Positions 38,853 through 52,409 of a DNA stretch of 64,000 nt are shown here, in pieces (position 1 is the stretch's first letter; each line of letters starts with the position of its first letter). The stretch comes from Aurantiacibacter poecillastricola (GTDB lineage Bacteria; Pseudomonadota; Alphaproteobacteria; Sphingomonadales; Sphingomonadaceae): contig NZ_JAVAMS010000002.1 of assembly GCF_030730945.1 (NCBI RefSeq), positions 372,001-436,000 of the forward strand, given 5' to 3'. The position numbers and the translations under genes are program-made. The notes under the pieces are model-generated. The model saw nothing but the letters and a program-made list of their open reading frames with translations, ran no database searches and was not told where the DNA came from.

Positions 38853-39511
38853 TCTTTGACTTCGCGCGAATAGGCCGGCAATTCGATCCGCCAGATCATC
38901 GCCGCGCCTCTCAGCGCGAAGCCCGCCAGCGCTGCGATCCCCATGGCCCACCCTTGCTGCATGCCCATGAGTATCATTACGCCGCATAGCGAAGAGGCAA
39001 GGGCGGCCGCGGTCACGTAAAGCTCCGGACGCATGAGGATCGAGGGTACGCCTGCGATCACGTCACGCACGATGCCGCCTACACAGCCTGTAACGATGCC
39101 GAGGATGATCGCGGCGAGGGGCGCAACTTCGAAAGCCAGCGCCTTGGCGACGCCCAGCGTGCTGAAGAGCGCAAGGCCTATGGCATCGGCCCATTCGAGC
39201 CAGCTCCCACGGCCTTCCCACCACTTGCGCGGGATGAACCACGCGATCAGCGCCGTGAAGAGGATCACCGGCGCCACCCAGAAATCGCGCAGCCAGAACG
39301 CCGGAACACCCAGCATGGCATCGCGCACCGATCCACCGCCAACACCGGTCAGCAATGCGAAGAAGGCGCAGGTTACGAAAGTCTGGTTCAGCCGGGCTGC
39401 CAGCAATGCGCCGGAAAGCGCGAACACGGCAGTTCCGCCCAGGTCTAGGAAAGGCGGCAGCACCGGCGCGATGATCGGCGGCAGTTCGGAAGGTATGACG
39501 GGTGGGATCAC
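38849..39511 (-). CDS. TRIC-type (YadS family) membrane channel protein
   Basis: 220 residues from a GTG start that overlaps the stop of the preceding gene (GTGA). Seven hydrophobic segments form two homologous halves, each with the family glycine/arginine signature: GVGGGSVRDAMLG and GCVGGIVRDVIAG. This matches the prokaryotic trimeric intracellular cation channel family (UPF0126/YadS). It probably conducts monovalent cations across the inner membrane. Last gene of the long minus-strand TCA operon. Confidence 0.88.
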   Translation of the reverse strand: MIPPVIPSELPPIIAPVLPPFLDLGGTAVFALSGALLAARLNQTFVTCAFFALLTGVGGGSVRDAMLGVPAFWLRDFWVAPVILFTALIAWFIPRKWWEGRGSWLEWADAIGLALFSTLGVAKALAFEVAPLAAIILGIVTGCVGGIVRDVIAGVPSILMRPELYVTAAALASSLCGVMILMGMQQGWAMGIAALAGFALRGAAMIWRIELPAYSREVKD

Positions 39512-40197
39512 GTGTTGACCTTCACCTTCGCCTTGCGCCGTCGGAACATCAGGATACAGCCGAGCAGCGATCCCGCCACGCCGAGCGCGGCGAAGACGAC
39601 GAGGATGGGATGGCTGGTATCCTCGCGCGTTTCGAGATCCATGATGTGGAGACCCCACATGAAGTCGAACACCCGCCACCAGCCGCTGCGGATGGCCAGG
39701 ACCTCGCCGGTCTGCGCAGCGATGTAGACATGCGTGTCGTCGGCAAAGCGCGCCTGCCAGCTGGCGATCGGCGTGCGCAAATCCAACGGCGTGGAATCGG
39801 CCGGGAAATAGGTGACGGTCTCAAGCGCCGCGTCCCCGGCAAACGTTGCCTCGGCAATCTGCCGCGCTCCGTTCTCGCTTACAGGGTTGTAGAGCCGACC
39901 ATCCTCGGGCGAGTAGCGATACCGGCCGCCATCCGCCTCGACGACGATCCAACCCGGCCCATCGGGAAAGCTCTGCAGCGTAATGCTCTCCACCTCGCCA
40001 GCGAGGCGCGGCAGGACTAGCCCCGCAGTCTCCACCGGCGGCATTTCGGCGCGCAAATGGTTGCCGCGGACATACTCGATGGGATGCCAGACCATCACGA
40101 GGCCGGTCACGGTCCACATCAGCACGGGCAGGCCCACCAGCCAGCCAAGCCAGATGTGCCACCTGGCGAATTTTCGCATGATTGTCTGGTGCGCCAT
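39508..40197 (-). CDS. PepSY-associated membrane protein
   Basis: 229 residues. An N-terminal transmembrane helix (WLVGLPVLMWTVTGLVMVW) and a C-terminal one (ILVVFAALGVAGSLLGCILM) flank a periplasmic PepSY-like region that includes THVYIAAQTGEVLAIRSGWW. PepSY proteins accompany peptidases or iron-reduction systems; the role here is unknown. AAGGGG lies upstream of the ATG. It is 18 bases after the VOC gene and overlaps the channel gene by four bases. Confidence 0.85.
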   Translation of the reverse strand: MAHQTIMRKFARWHIWLGWLVGLPVLMWTVTGLVMVWHPIEYVRGNHLRAEMPPVETAGLVLPRLAGEVESITLQSFPDGPGWIVVEADGGRYRYSPEDGRLYNPVSENGARQIAEATFAGDAALETVTYFPADSTPLDLRTPIASWQARFADDTHVYIAAQTGEVLAIRSGWWRVFDFMWGLHIMDLETREDTSHPILVVFAALGVAGSLLGCILMFRRRKAKVKVNT

Positions 40198-40215
40198 CGG
40201 CGCCCCTTAGGCGCT

Positions 40216-40647
40216 TTACTCGGTCGCGAAAAGCTTGGACCTGTCGGCAAAGGCCTTAATCTCGATCGCGTTTCCTGATGGATCGCGAAAAAACATCGTC
40301 GCCTGCTCGCCCGGCTGGCCCTGGAAGCGAACGCGCGGCGGGATGTCGAACTCAACGCCTTTCTCGATCAGCCTTTCTGCCAGTTCCTTCCACTCCGCCA
40401 TGTCCAGCACGATGCCGAAATGCGGCACGGGCACATCGTCGCCGTCGACCGGATTGGTGCCATGACCGGCCTTCGCCACAATGGCGGGGGCCTGATGGGC
40501 GACGATCTGGTGGCCGTAGAAATCGAAGTCGCACCAGTCCTGCGTGGAACGGCCTTCTTTGCAACCCATCACTTCGCCCCAGAAGGTGCGCGCGGCTTGC
40601 AGATTATCGACCGGAAAGGCGAGGTGAAAGGGCGAAAGCTGGGTCAT
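40216..40647 (-). CDS. VOC-family (glyoxalase/dioxygenase fold) protein
   Basis: 143 residues. Two beta-alpha-beta-beta-beta modules: FHLAFPVDNLQAARTFWGEV and HFGIVLDMAEWKELAERLIE. The metal site is plausible with His8, the His of PHFGIV and the Glu of NAIEIKAF. Such proteins are lyases, dioxygenases or resistance proteins; the substrate is not known. Its ATG overlaps the stop of the membrane-protein gene before it (ATGA), so the two are translationally coupled. Confidence 0.9.
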   Translation of the reverse strand: MTQLSPFHLAFPVDNLQAARTFWGEVMGCKEGRSTQDWCDFDFYGHQIVAHQAPAIVAKAGHGTNPVDGDDVPVPHFGIVLDMAEWKELAERLIEKGVEFDIPPRVRFQGQPGEQATMFFRDPSGNAIEIKAFADRSKLFATE

Positions 40648-41462
40648 CTCTTGGGTATCCTGTGCAGTCCGAGGGCAAGGCCGAAGCCGAGTATGGGCGC
40701 CGCGCCATAGCCGATCAACGGGGTGGGGTAGGATGTCATCAGCGCAGTCATCGCGAAGCCGAACAGCAGCCCGGCAAGGGCAAACCGCTTGGACCGGTCG
40801 AATGGTATGGCCTTGAGGATCAGCACGAAACTTGCCAGCAGCGCCAGCGCCAACGCAGCGGCGAGGAACACGCTGGGGTGGGCTGCATCGACCACCACCC
40901 TCTCGACGAAGGGCTGTGGCGGCAGTTCGCCGCGAAGGGCCATGTTGATCGAGGCGAGAAAACCCGCAGCCGCTACTGCGCCCAGCTTCCAGTCCTTGGT
41001 CGCATTGTAAAGGCCGACCGCCGCTGCACACAGAGCGAAGCCCGTCGCGGCATCGGGCTGCAGAAAAGCGGCGCCAAGCGCGGCCAGCAGGATGGGTACG
41101 GCAAGCGCGCGATTGCGTGCGGCCAGAACGCATAGTGCGGGGGTGGCTAGCATGCCGGTATGCAGGCTGAGTGCACCAAGCGGAAACCACCGTTTCACGG
41201 CATCTCCGGTGACCGAGGGCATGGCGGGGCTTACGGCTAGCGGGGTCAGCATTACCAACAACAGGGCGATGGCAAGCATGTGACGGCTGGTGGCGGTATG
41301 CGGCCCACGCCCGACGAGGATCCACAAGCACGCCAGCGCCAGCGAGGCACCATTCACGAGGATGTAGGAGCCGGGAGCGCCCGCCAGCGCCATCCAGACG
41401 ACCCCGGACGCTACCGGGATCGCCAGCGCCAGCAGCGCGGGCAGGCGATCCCGAATAACCAC
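40644..41462 (-). CDS. Multi-spanning membrane protein of unknown function
   Basis: 272 residues from the GTG at 41462, one base after the lpdA stop; a start further upstream would lie inside lpdA. It is built almost entirely of hydrophobic helices, about eight (for example LPALLALAIPVASGVVWMAL and VFLAAALALALLASFVLILK). No catalytic or transport motif recognised. Position indicates co-translation with lpdA and, through an ATGA overlap, with the VOC gene. Confidence 0.75.
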   Translation of the reverse strand: MVIRDRLPALLALAIPVASGVVWMALAGAPGSYILVNGASLALACLWILVGRGPHTATSRHMLAIALLLVMLTPLAVSPAMPSVTGDAVKRWFPLGALSLHTGMLATPALCVLAARNRALAVPILLAALGAAFLQPDAATGFALCAAAVGLYNATKDWKLGAVAAAGFLASINMALRGELPPQPFVERVVVDAAHPSVFLAAALALALLASFVLILKAIPFDRSKRFALAGLLFGFAMTALMTSYPTPLIGYGAAPILGFGLALGLHRIPKR

Positions 41463-41463
41463 T

Positions 41464-42870
<1,407 letters not shown>

Positions 42871-42874
42871 GATG

Positions 42875-43636
42875 TCAAACCTCGTCTGTCTTTCTCAAAT
42901 GCCAGTACATTCCCACCGTCACGTATTTTTCGAGCGGCGGGATCAGGCCGGGGATCAGGAATAATTGCGATAGCGCCGTGCGCCACTTCGTCGTTCCTAC
43001 ATTGCGGCGGGAGGACAGGACTTCAACCGGCAGTGCGCGGATAGCGCGTTCGAATTCGGCTGGACCGTACTTGTTGAAGCCTGCCTCTCGCACCGTGCGG
43101 AAGTGCGTGTTGCAATCCCGGTTGAAGCGGGAGACGAAATCGTCCTCGCCGCGCAGCAAGTGGATCCAGGGGACGCGGCTATCGGCAAAGCCATGGTGGC
43201 CGTAGGGCGAGTACCACAGCGGTGCGAAACCGAAATACATGTCTGCACCCGGTTTGCAGCGCGCGGCCGTAGCCTGCAGCGTGTTGTCGAGATCGAGAAC
43301 GTGCTCCAGCGTGTTGCACGAAACGACAAGGTCGACCGGCGCGAAGTCCATCTGCGCGATGTCGCCTTCGCGCATGTCCACGCGGTCGCCCCATTCGGCG
43401 GCGAGACGTGGACGGGCGAAGGCAAGATAGTCCTCATCGATCTCGACTCCCACAGCCGATGCTGCCCCGGCCCGCATAATGGCGTGGATCATGCCGCCAC
43501 GACCCGAACCCAGTTCCAGAACGCGCTTGCCCGCGAAGGAGGGAGGCCCGCCGAACCGGCTCCAGAAGTTCGCGAAACCCGCCTGCGACTGCCGGGCGAA
43601 GCGATAGTCGTCGTAGCTTTGACGGGCAGCGTCCAT
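42875..43636 (-). CDS. Class I SAM-dependent methyltransferase
   Basis: 253 residues. Motif I is VLELGSGRGGMIHAI, with the acidic residue after beta-2 in VGVEIDEDYL; motif IV region reads DLVVSCNTLEHVLD. The fold is Methyltransf_11/25-like. The substrate is unknown. It sits between sucB (gap 3 bases) and lpdA (gap 4 bases) in the TCA operon, so it is co-expressed with 2-oxoglutarate dehydrogenase; a role in modifying that complex or its cofactors is only a guess. Confidence 0.88.
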   Translation of the reverse strand: MDAARQSYDDYRFARQSQAGFANFWSRFGGPPSFAGKRVLELGSGRGGMIHAIMRAGAASAVGVEIDEDYLAFARPRLAAEWGDRVDMREGDIAQMDFAPVDLVVSCNTLEHVLDLDNTLQATAARCKPGADMYFGFAPLWYSPYGHHGFADSRVPWIHLLRGEDDFVSRFNRDCNTHFRTVREAGFNKYGPAEFERAIRALPVEVLSSRRNVGTTKWRTALSQLFLIPGLIPPLEKYVTVGMYWHLRKTDEV

Positions 43637-43639
43637 GCA

Positions 43640-44887
43640 TCAAAGGTCGATCAGCATCCGCATTGGATCCTCGATCGCCTCTTTCATGATCTTGAGCGCG
43701 GTCACGGCTTCGCGCCCGTCGATGATCCGGTGATCATAGCTGAGGGCAAGGTACATCATCGGACGGATCACGACCTCGCCGTTTACGGCAACCGGGCGAT
43801 CCTCGATGCGGTGCAGGCCGAGCACGGCGCTTTGCGGCGGGTTGATGATCGGCGTCGACATTAGCGAGCCGAACACGCCGCCATTGGAGATGGTGAAGGT
43901 GCCGCCAGCCATGTCTTCCATCTTCAGCGTGCCTTCCTTGGCGCGCTTGCCGAAGTCGGCGATGGCGAGTTCGATCTCGGCGAAGCTCATGGCGTCGATA
44001 CTGCGCACCACCGGCACCACCAGCCCGTTCGGTGCGGAGACGGCGACGGAAAGGTCGACATAGTTGTGGTAGACGATCTCGTCCCCGTCGATCTGCGCGT
44101 TGACGGCGGGCACGTCTTTCAGGGCCAGCGCCGCGGCCTTGGCGAAGAAGCTCATGAAGCCGAGCTTGATGCCGTGCTTTTTCGCAAACACGTCCTTGTA
44201 GGCTTCGCGAGCCTCGATAACGGCGGTCATGTCGCAATCGTTGAAGGTGGTGAGCAGCGCCGCCTCTTCCTGCGCGCCCTTCAGGCGCTTGGCGATCGTC
44301 TGGCGCATGCGGGTCATCTTTACCCGCTCCTCGCGCCGGTCGCCCTTGGTCGAGGCGGGAGCAGGGGCAGGTGCAGGTGAAGGCGCCGGGGCAAGCGCAG
44401 CGTCCTTGGACTTGGCGGCGGCCAGCACGTCTTCCTTCGTCAGGCGACCATCCTTGCCGGTGCCCTTGATCGTCGTCGGGTCGACGCCGTGTTCGAGCAC
44501 GGCACGGCGCACGGCAGGCGACATGGTGGGCGCATCGCCGCCACCGCTGCCGCCATCGGGCATCTTCTCGATTTCCTCGGAGCTTTCCTTGTCCGCATCG
44601 TCCGCCTTCGCTGCCGAGGCGGGGGAGGGCGCGGGCGACTTGCCTTCGGCGCCATCCTCAACCCGGGCGATCACGGCGCCGACTTCCACGGTCTCGCCCA
44701 GCTCGACGGTGAATTCGGACAGCACGCCCGCGACGGGCGAGGGCACTTCGACTGCGACCTTGTCGGTTTCCAGGCTGGCGATGGGCTCATCGGCTTCCAC
44801 CGCATCGCCGGGCTGCTTGAGCCATTCGCCGACAGTGGCCTCGGTAACGGACTCGCCGAGCGTGGGGACTTTGACTTCAGTTGCCAT
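43640..44887 (-). CDS. sucB: Dihydrolipoyl succinyltransferase (2-oxoglutarate dehydrogenase E2)
   Basis: 415 residues. The lipoyl domain carries the lipoylated Lys43 in [12 protein letters not shown] Pro/Ala linker, the E3/E1-binding domain ([32 protein letters not shown]), a second Pro/Ala linker, and the catalytic domain ending in the active-site [14 protein letters not shown] follow. Single lipoyl domain and total length fit SucB. It transfers succinyl groups to CoA. It follows sucA with a 23-base gap. Confidence 0.97.
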   Translation of the reverse strand: MATEVKVPTLGESVTEATVGEWLKQPGDAVEADEPIASLETDKVAVEVPSPVAGVLSEFTVELGETVEVGAVIARVEDGAEGKSPAPSPASAAKADDADKESSEEIEKMPDGGSGGGDAPTMSPAVRRAVLEHGVDPTTIKGTGKDGRLTKEDVLAAAKSKDAALAPAPSPAPAPAPASTKGDRREERVKMTRMRQTIAKRLKGAQEEAALLTTFNDCDMTAVIEAREAYKDVFAKKHGIKLGFMSFFAKAAALALKDVPAVNAQIDGDEIVYHNYVDLSVAVSAPNGLVVPVVRSIDAMSFAEIELAIADFGKRAKEGTLKMEDMAGGTFTISNGGVFGSLMSTPIINPPQSAVLGLHRIEDRPVAVNGEVVIRPMMYLALSYDHRIIDGREAVTALKIMKEAIEDPMRMLIDL

Positions 44888-44910
44888 GGTTTTTCGCGTT
44901 CCTCGGCTGA

Positions 44911-47748
44911 TTACTTGGTTTCGCGCGCTTTGCGCTGGGCAGCGGTATTGCCACGTTCGGACAGGCCGAGCGCCACGGAGACAAGTGCCTCCTGCTGGGC
45001 CTGGTGACGCTTGGCATAGCCGGTAGCGGGCGAGGCGGCTTCCTCACGGCCGGCATAGCGCGGACGCATCCCGGTCTTGCCGGCGGCGGTCAGGGCGTCC
45101 TCGATGCGGTTCTGCACGAAGAACCACGCACCGTTATTGTGTGGCTCTTCCTGGCACCAGATCACTTCCTCCAGATTGGTCATGCGCTTCATGCGCACGG
45201 CCAGCGGCTCTCCCGGGAAGGGGTAGAGCTGTTCGATCCGGACGATGGAAACGTCGTCCACGCCTTCCTCGTCGCGCTTCTCCATGAGGTCGTAGGCGAC
45301 CTTGCCGCTGCACAGCACGAGGCGGCGGATCTTGTCGTCGGCGATCTCGGTCTTGTCGGAGAGGATGCGTTGGAAATGGTGATCGCCCATGAAGCGGAAG
45401 GCATCGCTCTTCGCCTTGGGGTGGCGCAGCAGGCTCTTGGGGCTCATGATAATGAGCGGCTTGCGGAACGGGCGCAGCATCTGACGGCGAAGCACGTGGA
45501 AGTAATTCGCCGGGCTGGTGATGTTGCAGACCTGGATGTTGTCGTTCGCGCACAGCTGCAGGAACCGCTCGAGCCGGGCGGAGGAGTGCTCCGGCCCCTG
45601 ACCTTCGTAGCCATGCGGCAGCAGCATGACGAGGCCGTTGGCCCGCATCCACTTCACCTCGCCCGCGGCGATGAACTGGTCGATCAACACCTGTGCGCCA
45701 TTGGCGAAGTCACCGAACTGCGCTTCCCACAGCACCAGCGTCTTGGGGTCGGCGAGGGCAAAGCCGTATTCGAAGCCCAGCACGCCGAACTCGCTCAACG
45801 TGGAATCGTAAACCTCGAACTTGCCATGCGGAAGCGTGGCAAGCGGGACGTACTTGTCCTCGTTGTCCTGGTCGACCCAGATTGCATGCCGCTGGCTGAA
45901 CGTGCCGCGGCCCGAATCCTGACCGGACAGGCGCACGCCGAAACCCTCGGTCACCAGGCTGCCGAAGGCGAGAGCCTCCGCTGTCGCCCAGTCGAAGCCC
46001 TTGCCGCTTTCGAACATCTCGCGCTTGGCATCGAGAACGCGGCCCAGCGTCTTATGGACGTTCAAGTCTTCGGGAACCGTCGTCAGCGTGCGGCCGAGCG
46101 AGTTGAACAGCTTCTCCTCGATCGCGGTCTGCGCGTTGCGCCGTGCGGTTTCCGGATCGGCCGGCTTGTGCAACCCGCTCCAGCGACCAGCGAACCAGTC
46201 GATCTCGTTGGGCTTGTAGTTCTTGCCCGCCTCGAACTCCTCGTCGAGGTGAGCGATGAACTCCTCGCGCATGCCGGGGGCCGTGCCGTCGTCGAGATTG
46301 CCTTCCTTCTTGAGGCGCTCGGAATACAGGTCCGAAACCCGCGGATGCCCCTTGATGGCATCGTACATCATCGGCTGGGTGAACTTGGGCTCGTCGCCCT
46401 CGTTGTGGCCGAAGCGGCGATAGCACCACATATCGATCACCACGTCGCGCTTGAAACGCTGGCGGTATTCGATGGCGAGCTTGCAGGCGAACGTCACTGC
46501 TTCGGGATCGTCGCCGTTCACGTGCAGGATCGGTGCCTGCACGCCCTTGGCGACGTCCGAGGGATAGGGGCTGGAGCGCGCGAACTTGGGGCTGGTGGTG
46601 AAGCCGATCTGGTTGTTGATCACGAAGTGAATGCAGCCGCCTGTGGAATAGCCGCGCACGCCCGAAAGACCGAAACACTCCCACACCACGCCTTGCCCTG
46701 CGAAGGCCGCATCGCCGTGGATCAGCACGGGCAGTACCTGCTCGTGATTGTCCAGATCGTCGCGGAAGGCCTGCTGCGCGCGGGTCTTGCCCAGCACGAC
46801 CGGGTTCACCGCTTCCAGGTGCGAGGGATTGGGCACGAGGCTCATGTGAACCTTGATCCCGTCGAACTCACGGTCCGTGCTGGTGCCGAGGTGGTATTTC
46901 ACGTCGCCCGAACCGCCGACGTCGTCCGGGTTGGCGCTGCCGCCGGAGAATTCGTGGAAGATCACGTGGTAAGGCTTCGCCATCACGTTGGCGAGCACAT
47001 TGAGCCGCCCACGGTGGGCCATGCCGTAGATGATCTCGCGCACGCCCATCGAGCCGCCATACTTGATGACCGCTTCCAGCGCCGGGATCATCGCCTCACC
47101 GCCATCGAGGCCGAAGCGCTTGGTGCCGACATATTTCTTGGCGAGATACTTCTCGTATTCCTCGCCGCGGATCACCGCCTTGAGGATCGCCCGCTTGCCC
47201 TCCGGCGTGAACTGAATGGTATCCTCGGGGCTTTCGAACTTCGCCTGGAGGAAGCGCCGCTCCTCGGTATCGGCGATATGCATGTATTCAAGGCCGACAT
47301 GGCCGCAATAGGTCTCGCGCAGCGCCTTATAGAGGTCGCCGACCTTCACCCATTCGAAGCCGAACGCGCCGCCGACATAGACTTCCTTGTCTTCCTTCCC
47401 GGCAAAGCCATGATAGGCGAGCGAGAGCTCTTCCGGTTGGGACAGGTGCGAGAGACGCAACGGGTCAAGATCGGCCGCAAGGTGCCCGCGCACGCGGTAG
47501 AGCCGGATCATCATCATCGCCCGGATGGATGCATCCGCCGCCGCCTCGATACTGGCCGTATCGGTGGGCTTTCCACCCTTCGCCGAGCCTTCCTTCACCG
47601 CCGCGATCATGTCGGTCGGGTCCATCGCCTGCGACCAGTCGCCGGCATCGTCCGTCAGCGGCCAGCGCGGATTGCCCCAGGAGGGGCCGGGCTGCGGCCC
47701 TTCCTGCGAAGGCAGTTCGGGAAGGAAATCTTGCGGCTCTTTACCCAT
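44911..47748 (-). CDS. sucA: 2-oxoglutarate dehydrogenase E1 subunit
   Basis: 945 residues. Substrate and thiamine diphosphate blocks are clear: [26 protein letters not shown], and the TPP/Mg site [20 protein letters not shown] with [16 protein letters not shown]. The C-terminal [15 protein letters not shown] fits too. It decarboxylates 2-oxoglutarate and succinylates the lipoyl group of SucB. The N-terminus begins [20 protein letters not shown] and lacks the usual TSFL-x-GxNAxYI segment that contacts E2 in other species; sucD ends only 33 bases upstream, so no hidden extension fits. Confidence 0.96.
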   Translation of the reverse strand: MGKEPQDFLPELPSQEGPQPGPSWGNPRWPLTDDAGDWSQAMDPTDMIAAVKEGSAKGGKPTDTASIEAAADASIRAMMMIRLYRVRGHLAADLDPLRLSHLSQPEELSLAYHGFAGKEDKEVYVGGAFGFEWVKVGDLYKALRETYCGHVGLEYMHIADTEERRFLQAKFESPEDTIQFTPEGKRAILKAVIRGEEYEKYLAKKYVGTKRFGLDGGEAMIPALEAVIKYGGSMGVREIIYGMAHRGRLNVLANVMAKPYHVIFHEFSGGSANPDDVGGSGDVKYHLGTSTDREFDGIKVHMSLVPNPSHLEAVNPVVLGKTRAQQAFRDDLDNHEQVLPVLIHGDAAFAGQGVVWECFGLSGVRGYSTGGCIHFVINNQIGFTTSPKFARSSPYPSDVAKGVQAPILHVNGDDPEAVTFACKLAIEYRQRFKRDVVIDMWCYRRFGHNEGDEPKFTQPMMYDAIKGHPRVSDLYSERLKKEGNLDDGTAPGMREEFIAHLDEEFEAGKNYKPNEIDWFAGRWSGLHKPADPETARRNAQTAIEEKLFNSLGRTLTTVPEDLNVHKTLGRVLDAKREMFESGKGFDWATAEALAFGSLVTEGFGVRLSGQDSGRGTFSQRHAIWVDQDNEDKYVPLATLPHGKFEVYDSTLSEFGVLGFEYGFALADPKTLVLWEAQFGDFANGAQVLIDQFIAAGEVKWMRANGLVMLLPHGYEGQGPEHSSARLERFLQLCANDNIQVCNITSPANYFHVLRRQMLRPFRKPLIIMSPKSLLRHPKAKSDAFRFMGDHHFQRILSDKTEIADDKIRRLVLCSGKVAYDLMEKRDEEGVDDVSIVRIEQLYPFPGEPLAVRMKRMTNLEEVIWCQEEPHNNGAWFFVQNRIEDALTAAGKTGMRPRYAGREEAASPATGYAKRHQAQQEALVSVALGLSERGNTAAQRKARETK

Positions 47749-47781
47749 GGGTCTCTCCTTGAGACACTTGAAGGACGGCAG

Positions 47782-48672
<891 letters not shown>

Positions 48673-48719
48673 TCAGTCTGCTCCATTCAAACTACGCGGC
48701 AGGTGCGCGCATGATAAAT

Positions 48720-50272
<1,553 letters not shown>

Positions 50273-50380
50273 TCAGCCAGTTCGGTAGTGACAAGTCGTG
50301 CGCCCACGCGGGGACTCGCCACCCGGAAACGATGAAGGCCGCCCTAGGCCGGGGAGAGGGCCATTGCAACCGCCAATAAC

Positions 50381-50415
50381 AAACTGTTTTTGCAAACAGT
50401 TTGCATTAGCAAAAA
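50381..50415. promoter_or_regulatory. Palindromic operator-like site upstream of mdh
   Basis: TGCAAAC-A-GTTTGCA is a perfect 7-bp inverted repeat with a one-base centre, nested in AAACTGTTT-ttgc-AAACAGTTT, and followed by a further GCAAAA half-site (TTTGC-atta-GCAAA). It lies about 140 bases before mdh in the 271-base gap between mdh and the small gene at 50517. No good -35/-10 pair was found around it. The rest of the gap shows nothing else. Confidence 0.4.
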
Positions 50416-50516
50416 GCGAAGGAAATGTCCTCCGACGACCCTTGTTCAGACGCAGGAGGCACGGGCACGGTTCCCACCCCGGCAGGACTTTTCTACCAGA
50501 ATGCGGTTTCGGGAAC

Positions 50517-50780
50517 TCAGCCGCCCGCAGTAGCGGGAGTGGCGATTTCATTGGCCATGCGCCGATCGAGCGCACGGCAAATCTCCAGCCACCATTCGAA
50601 GCCTTGCCGATCACCAGCATCCGCTGCGATCATGGCTTGCTGGCGGGCATGCCTGGCAGCGGCGAGGCCATGCTCGGCGAAATGACGTAATGCGGCATCG
50701 AGATGGGGACTGGCTACTTGCTTACGGCGATTGTCGTTCGCGCCTCGCAGGTGCAGCTTGCGCACCCTGCCTCGTGTCAT
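50517..50780 (-). CDS. Small protein of unknown function
   Basis: 87 residues from the ATG at 50780; a start at 50825 is possible. Helical sequence with blocks GANDNRRKQVASPHLDAALR and AAARHARQQAMIAADAGDRQ, then FEWWLEICRALDRRMANEI. I recall similar small proteins in sphingomonads but cannot name the family. It is on the same strand as mdh, 271 bases upstream of it. Confidence 0.6.
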   Translation of the reverse strand: MTRGRVRKLHLRGANDNRRKQVASPHLDAALRHFAEHGLAAARHARQQAMIAADAGDRQGFEWWLEICRALDRRMANEIATPATAGG

Positions 50781-50971
50781 CCTGTGGGGGCAGCGGGAAG
50801 GCGGGGCGGCGAAGCGAATGGGCATGGTTTGGTGCGATCCGTATGTATTCGTGCGTTCTTGGGCACTTGGCCGTTACCGGCGATCGCAATCATGTAGTAA
50901 ATGCGCGCTAAGCGAGTGTTGGAAGGCATGGTTTACAGAGAATTGCGCCTGTCTCTATGCCCTACCACGTG

Positions 50972-51991
50972 TCAGGGCTGCTCGATCCACCGTCCGCTGT
51001 TGGCGTATTCGCTGCGCACCGCGCCCGACTGTGGCAACAGTTCGCTCCCGGCGGCGACAGGGGCAGGCGTCTCGGGCGCTGCGGACAGGGCAGCGACTTC
51101 GGTCCTCACATCTTCCGTAGTTTCGGGCGTGGACGCTTGCGCAAGGTCGACCGGGTCCGGCCCCGAGGCTGCTAAGGACCGTCCGGGCTGCGGTTCGCCG
51201 CCCCGATAGGTGAAGGAGAACGCCCCCTGCTCCCCTGCCTGGCCGGGCGTGCGATAGAATATATGCGCCCCGATCACCGTGCTGCGCGTGAGGCTGGGCG
51301 CCCAGTAAGGGTGCACTGCCAGCGTATGGTAATGCGTGGAGAGCCCGACCGGCTCGTACACCACGCCCGCCAGCGCGGCGCGGGCGATGCGGCTGGCCCG
51401 CTCCCATCCGTTTCGCGAAGGGCGGCGGGCGAGCGAGCCATCGCAGGTGAAGGTGAACTGGCACCCCGTAGCTCGCGCGGAGCCCTGGAACACCACGCCG
51501 CATACGGTTGAGGGCCACGCGCGGTGCGCCACGCGGTTCAGTACGACCTGCGCCACCGCGCGCTGGCCTGCCTCGGATTCGCTTGCAGCCTCGTAGTAGA
51601 TTGCGCTGGCAAGGCACTCCTGCGCGCGCATGATGTCGGTCCCGCTGCCTCGCGCGACGAGGGGGAGGGCGGCGGTGGTTACCGGGCTGGCGAGTCCGCC
51701 GCTCGCTGGCGCAGGCTCGAATGAGGCGGTCGTCAATGCGACATCCTCGAGATAATAGAAGGCCGATCCCGGAAAGCTTTCGCCCGGGATCTCGAAGCCC
51801 ATCGGCTTGGACGCGTGCGTCGGGGCTTGCTCGATGTCAGGCTCGAACGCCGTCTCTGCTGCCAGTGCCGGTACTGCGAGCACGGTCAGCAGCGCGCCGA
51901 GCCTGCGAACCATCATTCCCCGGCGCGATCGGCGGGCGTGTCGGCGCTCGGCAAGGCGCTGGTACGGGGTCGGGCAGGCAGCGTTGTCCAC
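50972..51991 (-). CDS. SleB-type cell wall hydrolase, exported
   Basis: 339 residues. A signal-peptide-like segment MMVRRLGALLTVLAVPALAA lies at 26-45; the start at 51991 is a GTG, and a start at 51916 would place the signal peptide at the N-terminus. The hydrolase domain (Hydrolase_2/SleB family) is recognised by CLASAIYYEAASESEAGQRA, VAQVVLNRV and the two cysteines near QFTFTCDG. It cuts peptidoglycan. Pro/Ala-rich tails on both sides suggest flexible linkers. It is divergent from the riboswitch-controlled btu operon. Confidence 0.88.
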   Translation of the reverse strand: MDNAACPTPYQRLAERRHARRSRRGMMVRRLGALLTVLAVPALAAETAFEPDIEQAPTHASKPMGFEIPGESFPGSAFYYLEDVALTTASFEPAPASGGLASPVTTAALPLVARGSGTDIMRAQECLASAIYYEAASESEAGQRAVAQVVLNRVAHRAWPSTVCGVVFQGSARATGCQFTFTCDGSLARRPSRNGWERASRIARAALAGVVYEPVGLSTHYHTLAVHPYWAPSLTRSTVIGAHIFYRTPGQAGEQGAFSFTYRGGEPQPGRSLAASGPDPVDLAQASTPETTEDVRTEVAALSAAPETPAPVAAGSELLPQSGAVRSEYANSGRWIEQP

Positions 51992-52081
51992 GCCCGCGCT
52001 TTAGGCAGAGGTATCGTGCACGGCATCACCGGTGGCGCGACTGTCTCAAGGCGGGACGCTCGCGGGATCGGCGTTAAGCGA

Positions 52082-52110
52082 TTGCTTCCGGATGGTTCGA
52101 GGCCTAGGAA
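52082..52110 (+). promoter_or_regulatory. Possible promoter of the btu operon
   Basis: TTGCTT at 52082-52087, 17 bases, TAGGAA at 52105-52110, just upstream of the cobalamin riboswitch. The match is moderate but the position is right. Confidence 0.35.
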
Positions 52111-52129
52111 AGCGCCGACGTCACGGGTT

Positions 52130-52305
52130 ATTCGCGCGGGTTACGGCCCACGGGGATCGAAGAGGGAAGGAGGTTCGATGCCTCCGCTGCCCCCGCAACT
52201 GTGACCGGGGAGCGCGCGCTCCACATGCCACTGCCCCCAGCGTGTCGAAGGGCGGGAAGGCGGGGCGCGAAGCGATGATCCGGGAGCCAGGAGACCTGCC
52301 CGCGA
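52130..52305 (+). ncRNA. Cobalamin riboswitch
   Basis: The conserved elements occur in order: GGGAAGGAGGTTCGATGCC region, GCCCCCGCAACTGTGA (52189-52204), ATGCCACTG, GGGAAGGCG (about 52254-52262), and the B12 box GAGCCAGGAGACCTGCC (52284-52300). It senses adenosylcobalamin and represses expression. Downstream is a GAGCGCC-agtccc-GGCGCTC hairpin (52351-52370) before the btuB ribosome site, a possible expression platform without T-tract. Boundaries are approximate. Confidence 0.95.
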
Positions 52306-52409
52306 CGGTCGCTTGCGCTATCGGGCGGGGTGCACCGACGGCCTGCGGGAGAGCGCCAGTCCCGGCGCTCCCTCCGTCATGAGCGGCATGTTCGCTTTTG
52401 ACAGGAGGT

